DNA from: Lachnospiraceae bacterium
GTDB lineage: Bacteria; Bacillota; Clostridia; Lachnospirales; Lachnospiraceae
Direction of reading: 5' to 3'
NCBI GenBank assembly: GCA_910574195.1
Contig: CAJTBF010000001.1
Span: 372,001 to 436,000, forward strand
Length of the DNA: 64,000 nt
In this document: positions 27,949 to 37,509 of the stretch, one piece after another
Position numbering within the stretch: position 1 is the stretch's first letter
Layout: every line of letters starts with the position of its first letter
Notes under the pieces: generated by a model
What the model was told of the DNA's origin: nothing
Database searches by the model: none
The model's input: the letters and a program-made list of their open reading frames with translations, nothing else
Translations under genes and position numbers: made by a program

Positions 27949-28944
27949 CTATTGCCAGCCATCTGTTCCATACATCTTTACATTCCCTTTATCTATTAAA
28001 AAGGTTTCTTCATAAACGGTAGTCTCGAATTCCTCTCCTTCTAAAATTGCAAGTCCGATCTCGGCCGCTTCTTTTCCGATCCGAATCGGAGATTGCGCGC
28101 CGGTCGCCGTCATAGGGCTGTCCGGCTTTGCAATTTCACGTTTTATATCCGGAGAACCGTCCACCCCATAAACACGGATCTGTTCCCGGCCGGACTCTTT
28201 GATCGCTTCCAGCACCCCCAGAGCCACCCGGTCGTTCCCGCACATCACAGCGTCAATCTCCGGGTAAGTCTTCAGGAACTCTCTCATAGCCTCTTTGGCT
28301 TCTTCCTTTTCTCCGTGCACATCCGCACGGTTCAACACCTCAAATCCCCCATTCGCGATGGCTTCCTCAAATCCGGTAATCCGGTCATTGATTGAGTTCA
28401 TGGACGGACATTCCAGAATCAGAATCTTCCCGCCATCCGGGCAGCGTTTTTTCAGATCCTCCCCGCAGATAAACCCCGCATTCCGATTGTCTGAGCCAAT
28501 ATAGGCCGCCGTCAGGGCATGCTCTTTCACCTGTGTATCCAGATTGATCACCCGGACTCCTGCCTCCTGGAGCATCTTCAAATCCGGCGTAACAGACTCC
28601 CGGTCTACCGGACAGAGAAAGATCACTTTTACTCCTTCTTCCACCAATTCCCTAAGCTGTGTACTCTGGGTTTTTGTATCAAAAGCCGCATCTTTGGTAA
28701 TCAGACGGTAACTCTCTTCCCCCAGCGTATTTTCCAGAGACATCCGCAGTGTATCATAATAAGGATTCTCCAGATCAATACTGCTATATCCAAAGACAAA
28801 TCCCTGCTCTTGCTCTTCTTTTTCTTCCTCATTCTCTTCTACAATCGCATTATCCTCCGGTGTTCCCACATTTTTCTTACACCCTGCCAGAACTATGGAA
28901 AGCAAAATCACCGGAAATAATATACGCCGTATATTTTTCTTCAT
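27949..28944 (-). CDS. sugar-type substrate-binding lipoprotein (periplasmic binding protein family 1), orphan
   Basis: A 331-aa secreted lipoprotein: basic N-terminus KKNIRRILFPVILL, then the lipobox SIVLAGC, and a mature domain of the RbsB/LacI-type type I binding fold (FVFGYSSIDLENPYYDTLRM, VKVIFLCPVDRESV, AAYIGSDNRNAGFICGEDL, DAVMCGNDRVALGVLEAI, RVYGVDGSPDIK). A Glu-rich linker follows the Cys. The frame extends 48 codons upstream, but ATG at 28944 has GGGAGGG close by and begins the signal. No permease or ATPase is beside it, so it may feed a distant ABC system or act in sensing. Ligand unknown. Confidence 0.85.
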   Translation of the reverse strand: MKKNIRRILFPVILLSIVLAGCKKNVGTPEDNAIVEENEEEKEEQEQGFVFGYSSIDLENPYYDTLRMSLENTLGEESYRLITKDAAFDTKTQSTQLRELVEEGVKVIFLCPVDRESVTPDLKMLQEAGVRVINLDTQVKEHALTAAYIGSDNRNAGFICGEDLKKRCPDGGKILILECPSMNSINDRITGFEEAIANGGFEVLNRADVHGEKEEAKEAMREFLKTYPEIDAVMCGNDRVALGVLEAIKESGREQIRVYGVDGSPDIKREIAKPDSPMTATGAQSPIRIGKEAAEIGLAILEGEEFETTVYEETFLIDKGNVKMYGTDGWQ

Positions 28945-29059
28945 AAAGCCCTCCCTGTTGCAATCATCCTGTCTTCTTATCTTCTTATCTTTCTTTTGAC
29001 GGAAGGTATTCTCTTCCCACCTCCTATGGAATACGGCAGGAATAGCCCCTTTTTCAAAT

Positions 29060-29088
29060 ACACTACCTTGTTTTTTGGATTTTGTCAA
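29060..29088 (-). promoter_or_regulatory. putative promoter of the binding-lipoprotein gene
   Basis: Minus strand TTGACA (29083-29088), 17-bp spacer, TAGTGT (29060-29065). The -35 is consensus but the -10 is poor. Confidence 0.4.
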
Positions 29089-29104
29089 CCGGTCCTTCTT
29101 CCTC

Positions 29105-29133
29105 TTGCTTTTTTTTCCTGTATTTGCTAAAGT
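29105..29133 (+). promoter_or_regulatory. putative promoter of the DUF1292 gene
   Basis: TTGCTT (29105-29110), 17-bp spacer, TAAAGT (29128-29133), about 30 bp before the start codon. Confidence 0.4.
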
Positions 29134-29162
29134 AAAAACATAAAAAAGAAAAGGAGTCTCTC

Positions 29163-29474
29163 ATGAACGAAAATAACCTGGATACTGTAACATTGCTGCT
29201 TGACAATGACGTGACCATCGAATGTACGGTTCTCACAATTCTCTCCGTAAAAGAACAAAAATACATCGCCCTGCTCGCTCCGGATGAGGGAAATGAAGCG
29301 GGAATGGTCTATCTCTACCGTTACCATGAAACAGAAGGCAAAGAACCGCAAATTGAAAACATTACCGATGATGAAGAATATGAATGGGCCGCGGATGCCT
29401 ATGACGAATGGCTGGATACGCTGGAATATGAAGAACTGGATCTGGATGCACTTGGATTAGATTCCCTGGAATAA
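29163..29474 (+). CDS. DUF1292 family protein
   Basis: A 103-aa very acidic protein. DUF1292 (YrzB-like) is a small Firmicutes family of unknown function. The core is TVTLLLDNDVTIECTVLTIL, then YIALLAPDEGNEAGMVYLYR and the ending WLDTLEYEELDLDAL. AGGAG lies 7 bases before the ATG. It stands alone, convergent with the helicase gene and divergent from the lipoprotein gene. The Asp/Glu-rich C-terminal third suggests a binding role, but nothing further can be said. Confidence 0.85.
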   Translation: MNENNLDTVTLLLDNDVTIECTVLTILSVKEQKYIALLAPDEGNEAGMVYLYRYHETEGKEPQIENITDDEEYEWAADAYDEWLDTLEYEELDLDALGLDSLE

Positions 29475-29492
29475 AGTTTTCGTTTTCTGATC

Positions 29493-31340
29493 TCACATGA
29501 TCGGACCAAAACCAGATAATTCCTCTAAAAAGCGGGAAGGAGCAACCTCCTTTCCGTTTTTCATTTTCACATAAGAAATCTTCAGACTCTCTTTCGCCCG
29601 CGTCATCGCTACATAAAACATTCTGCGTTCCTCCTCCGTCCCCTGTTCCTTCAAAGCCCTTGGATCCGGAATCCGTCCTTCATTTGCCTGAATCAGAAAA
29701 ACGGAATCAAATTCCAGTCCTTTGGAAGCGTGCATCGTCAACAGCCGAACCCCCACAGATTCCGTCTTTCTCCTCTGTTTCTGCCGGCGCAGCGCTTCCG
29801 TATACTTCCGGATATGTTCCGCCCACTCTTCCAACTCTGCGAAAGGCCGGGCCGCTTCTTCCAGCTCCGATAGAATTTCAAAAAATACGGAAGCCTGCTG
29901 TCCCCTTTTTTGTGCATATTCCCGTAAAAAATCATCATAGCCTACTTTTTTCCGGATATACTGTATTGCTGCATAGGGCGCCATCTTTCCTATCATACGC
30001 AGATCCAGTTCCCACTGGTCAATCCGATCCTGCATCCAGTCTTTGTCTTCATAATACTTCCGCATTTCTTCCAGATAATCCGCTCCGTCTCCTGCCAGAG
30101 AATCCCGCCCTAAATAGCGGTTGGGTCGGTTCATCACCTGCAAAAAATCTGCCCGGTCCCGGCCCCCTTTTGCCAGACGAAAATAAGCGCCAAGATCCCT
30201 GGCTATAAAATGCTGGTATAGATTGGATACGGTTTCCTGCATGAAAAATGGAATATCCTGCTTCACAAGCTGTTCCGTCAGGGCACGGGCATCCGTATGC
30301 ACCCGATAAAGCACCGCGATCTGCTCCGGCGCCACACCGGTCATCCTCCGTTTTTGAATCTCCGTGCACACATATTCTCCCTCCTGTTCTGCATCCAACG
30401 TCTCCTGAATATGAACCGGCGCTCCCCTGTGCCTCTCCGTTCGAATGTCCTTATCAAACCGTACTGTATTCTGCCCGATCAGCCGCAGTGCATGACGAAG
30501 AATGGAACTGGTGGAACGATAATTCACATCCAGTAAAACATTTTTGGTTCTGGGATAATCCTTCTGAAACTGAAACATCAGCCTCACATCCGCTCCGCGG
30601 AATCCGTATATGGACTGATCGTCGTCCCCCACTACAAACAGATTATCCTCCGGCGCCGCCAGCATTCGAAGTACATCATACTGTACCTGGTTGATATCCT
30701 GAAATTCATCCACCAGGAGAAACCGAAACCTGGATTGCCACAACTTCAGAACATCCGGCCTCCTCTGAAACAAATCACAACATAAAACCAACATATCATC
30801 AAAGTCCATCTTCTTTTCCATTTTCCGCTGTGATTCATATTCCCTGTAAATCGCCCGGAACGTCTCTGCCGGACAATGCTTTGCCGTATAGGTTTCGATA
30901 TCCAGCCGATTATTTTTTACAATTCCAATTTCCGCAGCCAGAGACAACAGAAAATCTTCCTCGTCAAAAATCTCCGATTCTCTCTGTTCCAAAACACGAC
31001 GGAGTATCCGACATTTTTCTTCCTCCGAAAGAAGATTCTGCGCCCCTAAGTGGTACGCCCATTTTAAAATTCCATAATAAATCCCGTGAAACGTTCCCAT
31101 TGTCACCGGAAGATTTTTCCCTTCCGTCTGTGCTTTCAGCCGCTGTTTCATCTCCTTCGCTGCAAACTTTGTAAAAGTAATGACCAGAATTTCTTCTGGT
31201 CTTACCTTACATTCCTCTATCAGATACTGAACCCGGTTCACAACGGTCAGCGTCTTTCCGGAACCGGGCCCCGCCAATACAAGACAGGGCCCTTCCACAT
31301 GTTCTACCGCTTTTTTCTGTGCTTTATTCAAATACTTCAT
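29493..31340 (-). CDS. UvrD/PcrA-type ATP-dependent DNA helicase (superfamily 1)
   Basis: A 615-aa SF1A helicase with its motifs in order: Q motif LNKAQKKAVEHVEGPCLVLA, Walker A AGPGSGKT, motif Ia ITFTKFAAKEMKQRL, Ib MGTFHGIYYGIL, motif II LLVDEFQDIN, III GDDDQSIYGFRGA, IV LDVNYRST, V LLTMHASKGLEFDSVFLI and VI FYVAMTRAKESL. It is shorter than typical PcrA and has no extended C-terminus, so it may be a PcrA paralogue used in repair or conflict resolution. The gene follows gltX by 15 bp and probably shares its transcript. The ribosome binding site (AAGGA adjacent to ATG) is weak. Confidence 0.9.
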   Translation of the reverse strand: MKYLNKAQKKAVEHVEGPCLVLAGPGSGKTLTVVNRVQYLIEECKVRPEEILVITFTKFAAKEMKQRLKAQTEGKNLPVTMGTFHGIYYGILKWAYHLGAQNLLSEEEKCRILRRVLEQRESEIFDEEDFLLSLAAEIGIVKNNRLDIETYTAKHCPAETFRAIYREYESQRKMEKKMDFDDMLVLCCDLFQRRPDVLKLWQSRFRFLLVDEFQDINQVQYDVLRMLAAPEDNLFVVGDDDQSIYGFRGADVRLMFQFQKDYPRTKNVLLDVNYRSTSSILRHALRLIGQNTVRFDKDIRTERHRGAPVHIQETLDAEQEGEYVCTEIQKRRMTGVAPEQIAVLYRVHTDARALTEQLVKQDIPFFMQETVSNLYQHFIARDLGAYFRLAKGGRDRADFLQVMNRPNRYLGRDSLAGDGADYLEEMRKYYEDKDWMQDRIDQWELDLRMIGKMAPYAAIQYIRKKVGYDDFLREYAQKRGQQASVFFEILSELEEAARPFAELEEWAEHIRKYTEALRRQKQRRKTESVGVRLLTMHASKGLEFDSVFLIQANEGRIPDPRALKEQGTEEERRMFYVAMTRAKESLKISYVKMKNGKEVAPSRFLEELSGFGPIM

Positions 31341-31355
31341 TCCTTTTTATGCCGA

Positions 31356-32816
31356 TTATACTGCGCGCAACTTCTCTATCGCCGCGCGAAGTCTTTGCAA
31401 AGATTCTTCTTTTCCCAGGACTTCCATAATCTCCGTAGCGCCTCCCGGTGTATTCTGCTTCCCGGACACGGCGGTTCGGATCGGCCACATCACATATCCA
31501 ATCTTACATCCTTTTTCCGTCACATATTTCTTTAATGTCTCAAACAGGGCGTCATTGCTGTAATCTTCCTGCGCCTCCAGTACCGGCAGAAGTTCTGTAA
31601 GAACTTCCAGAGAAGTCTCCGGCGTCGTCTTCATCTTCTTATGGCTGTACATGGTAAGATCATATTCCGGCACTGCCGCAAAGAAATCAATCTGTTCCCT
31701 GATATCCGGAAGAACCTCGATTCTCGTCTTTACCAGGGCGGCGATCTTCACCGTATCGTAATCCTGCCGTACAACTTCCTCGATATAAGGTTTTGCCAGC
31801 GTCAAAAAGCGTTCTTCTTCCATCGCTTTGAAATATTCCCCGTTCATCCACTTCAGCTTTACCGTATCAAATACAGCGGGCGATTTACTCATGTGCGTAT
31901 AATCAAACGCCTCCACCAGCTCCTGCAAAGAAAAGATCTCCCGGTTATCCGAAGGGCACCAGCCCAAAAGCGCCACATAATTCACCACTGCCTCCGACAC
32001 AAATCCCTGCTCCAATAGATCCTCATAAGAGGAATGTCCGCAGCGTTTGCTCAACTTTTTATGATTCTCATCTGTAATCAACGGGCAGTGCACGTACACA
32101 GGAACCTCCCAGCCAAACGCCTCATATAGACGATTATATTTGGGCGCGGAGGAAAGATATTCGTTCCCTCTTACCACATGAGTAATCTCCATCAGATGAT
32201 CGTCCACCACATTGGCAAAATTATAGGTGGGATACCCGTCCGACTTGATCAGAATCATATCGTCCAACTCACCGTTGGGAACCGTGATATCCCCGTATAT
32301 CTCATCATGAAACGTGGTCTCCCCCTCGTTCGGAACATTCAGCCGGATAACCCAGGGTTTTTCCGCCGCCAGATTTGCTTCCACTTCTTCCCTGCTCAGT
32401 CCCAGACAATGCTTGTCATATATGACAATATCCGTCCCGTCTTCTGAAACGGAGGTCCGAAGGGAATCCAGACGTTCCTTATCGCAAAAGCAATAGTACG
32501 CATCCCCCTGTTCCACCAACTGTTTTGCATACTTCAGATACAGCCCGGAGGCGTTCCTTACACTCTGTACATACGGGCCAAAACCTGCGTCCTTGTCCGG
32601 CCCTTCATCATGAACCAAGCCGGTTTTCTCCAGTGTCCGGTAAATAATTTCCAGAGCGCCTTCCACAAACCGCTCCTGATCCGTATCCTCCACCCGGAGA
32701 ATAAAATCTCCTCCTTCGTGCTTCGCAATCAGATATGCATAGAGCGCGGTTCTCAAGTTCCCCACATGCATTCTTCCGGTAGGGCTTGGCGCAAATCTTG
32801 TTCTTACTTTTTTCAT
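31356..32816 (-). CDS. gltX: glutamyl-tRNA synthetase
   Basis: Class I synthetase charging tRNA-Glu (and perhaps tRNA-Gln for the amidotransferase route). HIGH-type motif in [24 protein letters not shown]-type motif [14 protein letters not shown] (LSKR). [19 protein letters not shown] and [13 protein letters not shown] are typical of GltX. The start is the second of two close Mets (32816), which fits the GGAG distance; 32825 is the alternative and adds three residues. About 486 aa, normal length. It has its own promoter and a hairpin-bearing leader. Confidence 0.96.
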   Translation of the reverse strand: MKKVRTRFAPSPTGRMHVGNLRTALYAYLIAKHEGGDFILRVEDTDQERFVEGALEIIYRTLEKTGLVHDEGPDKDAGFGPYVQSVRNASGLYLKYAKQLVEQGDAYYCFCDKERLDSLRTSVSEDGTDIVIYDKHCLGLSREEVEANLAAEKPWVIRLNVPNEGETTFHDEIYGDITVPNGELDDMILIKSDGYPTYNFANVVDDHLMEITHVVRGNEYLSSAPKYNRLYEAFGWEVPVYVHCPLITDENHKKLSKRCGHSSYEDLLEQGFVSEAVVNYVALLGWCPSDNREIFSLQELVEAFDYTHMSKSPAVFDTVKLKWMNGEYFKAMEEERFLTLAKPYIEEVVRQDYDTVKIAALVKTRIEVLPDIREQIDFFAAVPEYDLTMYSHKKMKTTPETSLEVLTELLPVLEAQEDYSNDALFETLKKYVTEKGCKIGYVMWPIRTAVSGKQNTPGGATEIMEVLGKEESLQRLRAAIEKLRAV

Positions 32817-32843
32817 CCTTTTCATTCTCCCATTCTGTTTTCG

Positions 32844-32961
32844 GCGGCTCCTTTTATCCGTCGGAATTCCAACGGGCCGCAGCTCCTAAAATGATGTCCC
32901 CGTCTCTTCAGTCGGACGGGAACGGTTCCTTTATTATAAAACAAGTATGGGAAATGTTCAA
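32844..32961 (-). promoter_or_regulatory. gltX promoter and structured leader
   Basis: Minus strand TTGAAC (32956-32961), 17-bp spacer, TATAAT (32933-32938). The leader has CCCGTC / GACGGG (32899-32904 with 32915-32920), CCGTCGG / CCAACGG (32858-32864 with 32869-32875, GAATTC centre) and an outer GCGGC / GCCGC pair (32844-32848 with 32876-32880) close to the ribosome binding site. No T-box motif (GGGTGGNACC) is seen. The hairpins may control gltX or be accidental. Confidence 0.5.
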
Positions 32962-33027
32962 GAAACAATCACGGGCTCACATCAAAAGTTTCTCCTACAT
33001 CTTACCCTTCCTACAAAATCCGCATAA

Positions 33028-34323
33028 CTACTCTTTGATGACCACGGCATAGCCTGCCAGCGCCGCCTCGTATGCGGCACATGTTCCTTTTGGCACAGTA
33101 ATTCGAATTCCATTTCCGTTACTACTGCCAAACACAGCCTCCCCGAACTGGAGTACACCGCAATCTCTGGCATCCAGTCTGGAGATCGATGTTTCTGCGA
33201 ATGCACCGCCTGCAATCCGTAGCACACCTGCCGGAATCAGATAGGTTCCTGTTCTTCCATTTGGAAAAGCCAGCAACAGAGAACGGCTACCGTCGAACAG
33301 AACGCCTTCTTCTCCAAGATATACCGGATTCTCCCATCCCACTTCAATCCATTCTAATTCCTGTAATCCGGCAAGAGCGCCTTCCTCGATATATGTCGTT
33401 CCATTTGGAATATAGAGTTCTTTAATCCCTGCGCCACATCCGGAGAAAACATCTTTCTTGATTCCGGTACATGACTCCGGCAAAAACAGACATCCTTTTT
33501 CTATCTCCGCATATTCCGGATGAAATCCGATCAATATTCCTGCTTCATCCATCAAAAAACAGACATTCGTTTCTTCCCCTACGTCCGGCGGGGGAGTATC
33601 CGAATCCGGTACCACCGGATCGATGGGAATAACCGGATCCGGCGCCTCCACGTCCGGTATAACCGGATCGCTTGGTTCCTCGGGTACAATCGGAATCGTC
33701 GGTTCCCCGGGTACAACCGGAGCGACCGGTTCATCCGGCACGATCGGAATCGTCGGCTCTTCCGGTATAACCGGAGCAACCGGTTCATCCGGTACGGTCG
33801 GAGTCATGGGCTTGTCGGGTACTCCAGGAACGACTGACTCCGCCGGGTTCCATTCATTTGGTACTTCCGGAATCACCAATACTACTTTGTTCTGCTCGTC
33901 AGACACTTTCTGCTCAACCGATATCTCTATTCCCGAACTCTCAGACGTCGCCGATTCCCGCCAAAGCAATATTCCCGATTCCGGTTTCTCTATTGCCGAC
34001 TCCGGTAAAAGCCCCGGCTTCTCCGGTATGGAAGCGTCCGTTAAAAGCTGGTCTGCAACAGGCCGGCCGGGTGGTAAAACTTCCTTCAAAATCAGATCCC
34101 AATTGTCTTGCGTCTCCCTCTTTCCTCTCTCTACTCCATTAAACACGACTTCCTTGTCTTCGAGCACAGGGGAAATACGTTCCCTCATGCGCTCGCCGCC
34201 AACTGTATATCCCCTCTGATTTGTTCCCAGAAAAAGGGCCATAAGAATCCCCAGAATTCCCAGAACTATATATACAAAAACTCTCTTTCCCACATCTGGG
34301 TTAAAACCAACCGTTTCCTCCAT
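33028..34323 (-). CDS. membrane-anchored Pro-rich, BspA-type leucine-rich-repeat protein
   Basis: A 431-aa extracytoplasmic protein. One hydrophobic helix (about 16-33, FVYIVLGILGILMALFLG) follows a short N-terminus, making a signal anchor. A long disordered region follows, with Pro/Val/Glu repeats at about 150-245: VPDEPVAPVIPEEPTIPI then VPDEPVAPVVPGEPTIPI (18-aa period). The C-terminal part is LRR_5/BspA-like (CTGIKKDVFSGCGAGIKELY, IPNGTTYIEEGALAGLQELE), used for surface binding in gut bacteria. ATG with AGGTGA upstream. Ligand unknown. The gene is single, with gltX downstream and the purB terminator upstream. Confidence 0.82.
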   Translation of the reverse strand: MEETVGFNPDVGKRVFVYIVLGILGILMALFLGTNQRGYTVGGERMRERISPVLEDKEVVFNGVERGKRETQDNWDLILKEVLPPGRPVADQLLTDASIPEKPGLLPESAIEKPESGILLWRESATSESSGIEISVEQKVSDEQNKVVLVIPEVPNEWNPAESVVPGVPDKPMTPTVPDEPVAPVIPEEPTIPIVPDEPVAPVVPGEPTIPIVPEEPSDPVIPDVEAPDPVIPIDPVVPDSDTPPPDVGEETNVCFLMDEAGILIGFHPEYAEIEKGCLFLPESCTGIKKDVFSGCGAGIKELYIPNGTTYIEEGALAGLQELEWIEVGWENPVYLGEEGVLFDGSRSLLLAFPNGRTGTYLIPAGVLRIAGGAFAETSISRLDARDCGVLQFGEAVFGSSNGNGIRITVPKGTCAAYEAALAGYAVVIKE

Positions 34324-34393
34324 AATTTCTCACCTGCACCTTCTTTAAATCTCTCAACAAACGCCACAATTTCCTGCAATTGTATAATGTAGA

Positions 34394-34448
34394 AAAGGAG
34401 TGTCACAATTGCTTGCAACACATGTTTGCAAGCCTGCAACACTCCTTT
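34394..34448 (-). terminator. terminator after purB
   Basis: A two-part hairpin: outer AAAGGAGTGT / ACACTCCTTT (34394-34403 with 34439-34448) and inner GCTTGCAA / TTGCAAGC (34411-34418 with 34426-34433). It exits into TTTTC on the minus strand, after the purB stop. Confidence 0.7.
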
Positions 34449-34482
34449 GCCGGTGGAATTTCCTTACTGATACTGCTTTTTC

Positions 34483-35916
34483 CTATACTTGAATTTCCGC
34501 TTTTACACCAAGAATTTCCTTATTTTCCTCCAGAAGAGGCCAGATAATCTGTTCCAAATACCGCTCTACCTGTTGCTTTGCACGTCCTGTATATTTCGCA
34601 GGATCCATCGTCTTTTTTAGATCCTCCAGACTCATATGAAACACGGGATCTGCTGCAATCAATTCCAGCAAATTATTTTCCAAGCCCTTTTCCTTTACAT
34701 TTTCTCCTGCTTCCATGGACAATTTCCGAATCCGTTCATGCAGTTCCTGCCTGTCCCCGCCGGCTTTCACCGCATCCATCATGATGTTTTCCGTTGCCAT
34801 GAACGGCAATTCCGCCAACAACCGTTTTTCGATCACTTTTGGATACACCACCAATCCGTCCACCACATTCAGACACAGATCCAGAATTCCGTCAATAGCC
34901 AAAAACCCTTCGGGTACGCTCAAACGCTTATTTGCCGAATCATCCAGCGTCCGCTCAAACCACTGCGTAGCGGAAGTCACCGCTGGATTCAACGCGTCGA
35001 TCATCACATACCGGGACAGGGAGGCAATCCGTTCACTGCGCATGGGATTCCTCTTATATGCCATCGCGGAAGAACCAATCTGCGTTGTTTCAAAAGGTTC
35101 TTCCACTTCTTTTAAATGCTGTAAAAGCCGGATATCATTAGAAAATTTATGCGCGCTGGCCGCAATCCCGGCAAGTACATTCAACACCCTTGTATCCGTC
35201 TTCCGGGAATACGTCTGCCCGGATACCGGATAGCAGGCTTTAAATCCCATCTTTTCGGCAATCATGGGATCGATCCTGTCAATCAACTCTTCCTTCCCGT
35301 CAAACAATTCCAAAAAACTGGCCTGCGTTCCGGTGGTTCCTTTGCTTCCTAACAGTTTCAGACTCCCCCGCACATAATCCAAATCTTCCAGATCCATTAC
35401 AAATTCCTGCATCCACAACGTCGCGCGCTTTCCTACTGTGGTAGGCTGCGCCGGCTGAAAATGTGTAAACGCAAGGGTAGGCTGCGCCTTCTGCTTTTCC
35501 GCAAACTTTGCCAGTTCCGCAATCACATTCACCAACTTCGATCGAACCAGATCCAGCGCTTCCGCCATAAGAATGATATCCGTATTATCTCCTACATAAC
35601 AGGAAGTCGCCCCCAGATGAATGATCCCTTTGGCCTTGGGACACTGTACGCCATACGCATACACATGTGCCATCACATCATGACGGACCTCTCGCTCCCG
35701 TTCCTTCGCCACATCATAATTGATATCCTCTGCATGGGTTTTCAGCTCTTCAATCTGCTCCTCCGTAACATGCAGTCCCAATTCTTTCTCGGTCTCTGCA
35801 AGTGCAATCCACAACTTTCTCCATGTACGGAACTTTTTATCCGGGGAAAAGATGTATTGCATTTCTTTACTGGCATAGCGCTCCGAAAGGGGGCTTTCAT
35901 ATCGGTCTGTACTCAT
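34483..35916 (-). CDS. purB: adenylosuccinate lyase
   Basis: Catalyses two steps of purine synthesis (SAICAR to AICAR and adenylosuccinate to AMP). The 477-aa product carries the fumarase/aspartase superfamily signature GSSAMAYKRNPMRSERI, with catalytic His segments in IIHLGATSCYVGDNTD (His) and FTHFQPAQPTTVGKR. It begins RYESPLSERYAS, typical of the bacterial/eukaryotic-type PurB of about 475 aa. It is the last gene of the purC-purF-purB operon and is followed by a strong terminator. Confidence 0.97.
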   Translation of the reverse strand: MSTDRYESPLSERYASKEMQYIFSPDKKFRTWRKLWIALAETEKELGLHVTEEQIEELKTHAEDINYDVAKEREREVRHDVMAHVYAYGVQCPKAKGIIHLGATSCYVGDNTDIILMAEALDLVRSKLVNVIAELAKFAEKQKAQPTLAFTHFQPAQPTTVGKRATLWMQEFVMDLEDLDYVRGSLKLLGSKGTTGTQASFLELFDGKEELIDRIDPMIAEKMGFKACYPVSGQTYSRKTDTRVLNVLAGIAASAHKFSNDIRLLQHLKEVEEPFETTQIGSSAMAYKRNPMRSERIASLSRYVMIDALNPAVTSATQWFERTLDDSANKRLSVPEGFLAIDGILDLCLNVVDGLVVYPKVIEKRLLAELPFMATENIMMDAVKAGGDRQELHERIRKLSMEAGENVKEKGLENNLLELIAADPVFHMSLEDLKKTMDPAKYTGRAKQQVERYLEQIIWPLLEENKEILGVKAEIQV

Positions 35917-35931
35917 ATCGTCATCTCCTTT

Positions 35932-37359
35932 TCACTCAAATGCATGGCTGATATCACAGCCCGGCACTTCCATCGGGTACTTTCCTGTAAAACAGGCGTC
36001 GCAATATCCTAAATTTCCTACCATATTCTTCAGTTTCTCCACTTCCATATACCCCAGGGAATCCGCTCCGATCTTCTCCCGAATTTGTTCCGTCGTATGA
36101 GAATGTGCGATCAACTGCTTATCCGAGGGTACATCTGTCCCAAAGTAGCAGGGATATAAAAACGGGGGAGAACTGATACGCACATGCACTTCCACTGCCC
36201 CGGCTTTTTTCAGCATTTTTATGATGTTCGCGCAGGTGGTTCCCCGCACAATGGAATCATCCACCATCACAATCCGCTTTCCACGCACCACTTCCGGAAT
36301 CACATTCAACTTGATCTTGACACTGGACTCCCGGTCACTTTGTTTTGGCTTGATAAACGTACGGCCCACATAACTGTTCTTATGGAATGCCATACCGTAG
36401 GGAATCCCGGACTGCTCCGAATACCCCTTCGCCGCCACCAAACCAGAATCCGGCACCCCTACTACCAGGTCCGCCTCCACCGGATAGGACTCCGCCAATG
36501 CCTTTCCCGCCGTGATCCGCGCATGATATACACTGACTCCGTCTATCTCACTGTCCGTCCGTGCAAAATAAATGTACTCAAAAATACATCTGTACTGCTG
36601 CTGCGCCGGAAGTTCCATACTCTGATCCGAAACCATCCCGTCCCGGGTAAACGTCACGATCTCTCCCGGCCGCACATCCCGTACAAATTCTGCTCCAACC
36701 GCTGCGATAGCACAACTTTCCGAGGCCAGAAACCAGGTGTTTTCCCTTTTTCCGATACACAACGGCTTGAATCCCCATGGATCCCTTGCTCCAATCATTT
36801 TCCGGGGACTGCTCACTACCAGCGCATACGCTCCTTTCATCTTTCCCATGGCCCGTTTTACCGCATTCTCCGCCGTTCTTGCATGAAGCCGTTCCCGTGC
36901 GACATGGTAGGCGATCACTTCCGAATCAATGGTCGTCTGAAAAATCGCCCCCGTATACTCCAATTCTCTTCTCAACTCAATGGCATTGACCAGGTTCCCA
37001 TTATGCGCAATGGCAAGAATCCCTTTCACATAATTGATGACCAGCGGCTGCGCATTCTCCACGCAAGTACCGCCGGCAGTCGAATATCGGACATGTCCCA
37101 CTCCCAGATTTCCTTTTAATTCCTTTAAAGATTCCTCGTCAAATACGTCGTCCACATGCCCCAGACCTTTTTTCGATCGTACGTTCTTTTGCCCGAAGGT
37201 ATCGGTGACTGCGATCCCGCAGCTCTCCTGTCCTCTATGCTGCAGCGCAAACAATCCATAATAGATGGATGGAGCCACTTCTCCCCCGTCCATATCATAC
37301 GCCCCAAATACACCGCATTCTTCCCCCAGGCCTGTTGTCATTCTCTCTAACCTGCTCAT
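35932..37359 (-). CDS. purF: amidophosphoribosyltransferase
   Basis: First committed enzyme of purine synthesis, moving amide nitrogen of glutamine to PRPP. The 475-aa product has an N-terminal Ntn glutaminase domain; the nucleophile Cys follows a short propeptide (GLGEE, then CGVFGAYD, Cys at about 15), with LQHRGQESCGIAV and ARDPWGFKPLCIG. The PRPP site is IVMVDDSIVRGTTCANIIKM. The ending SLGYMEVEKL and GYCDACFTGKYP fits the iron-sulfur type PurF. AAGGAG lies 7 bases before the ATG. It lies 15 bp before purB. Confidence 0.97.
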   Translation of the reverse strand: MSRLERMTTGLGEECGVFGAYDMDGGEVAPSIYYGLFALQHRGQESCGIAVTDTFGQKNVRSKKGLGHVDDVFDEESLKELKGNLGVGHVRYSTAGGTCVENAQPLVINYVKGILAIAHNGNLVNAIELRRELEYTGAIFQTTIDSEVIAYHVARERLHARTAENAVKRAMGKMKGAYALVVSSPRKMIGARDPWGFKPLCIGKRENTWFLASESCAIAAVGAEFVRDVRPGEIVTFTRDGMVSDQSMELPAQQQYRCIFEYIYFARTDSEIDGVSVYHARITAGKALAESYPVEADLVVGVPDSGLVAAKGYSEQSGIPYGMAFHKNSYVGRTFIKPKQSDRESSVKIKLNVIPEVVRGKRIVMVDDSIVRGTTCANIIKMLKKAGAVEVHVRISSPPFLYPCYFGTDVPSDKQLIAHSHTTEQIREKIGADSLGYMEVEKLKNMVGNLGYCDACFTGKYPMEVPGCDISHAFE

Positions 37360-37509
37360 CTGCGAACTCCTTACTGCCTTTCGTCCTGCCTGGCAAAAGA
37401 CAGAACCTTATCCTAATTCTATTGCTGTTCTTATAACGCTGCGCACAAGGCGCAGACTCCTGACTCAATACAGTACCCGTCACAACATCCATATGGATTC
37501 TTTCGATTT

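Noticed and set aside
32850-33027. T-box riboswitch before gltX
   Set aside because: The conserved GGGTGGNACC motif and a specifier loop were not found; only generic hairpins are present.
33623-34219. Plus-strand open frame with collagen-like Gly-x-y repeats
   Set aside because: It is the exact antisense of the Pro-rich repeats of the membrane LRR protein; the PxxP-type repeats reverse into GxxG. It has no ribosome site and the minus frame has a full domain structure.
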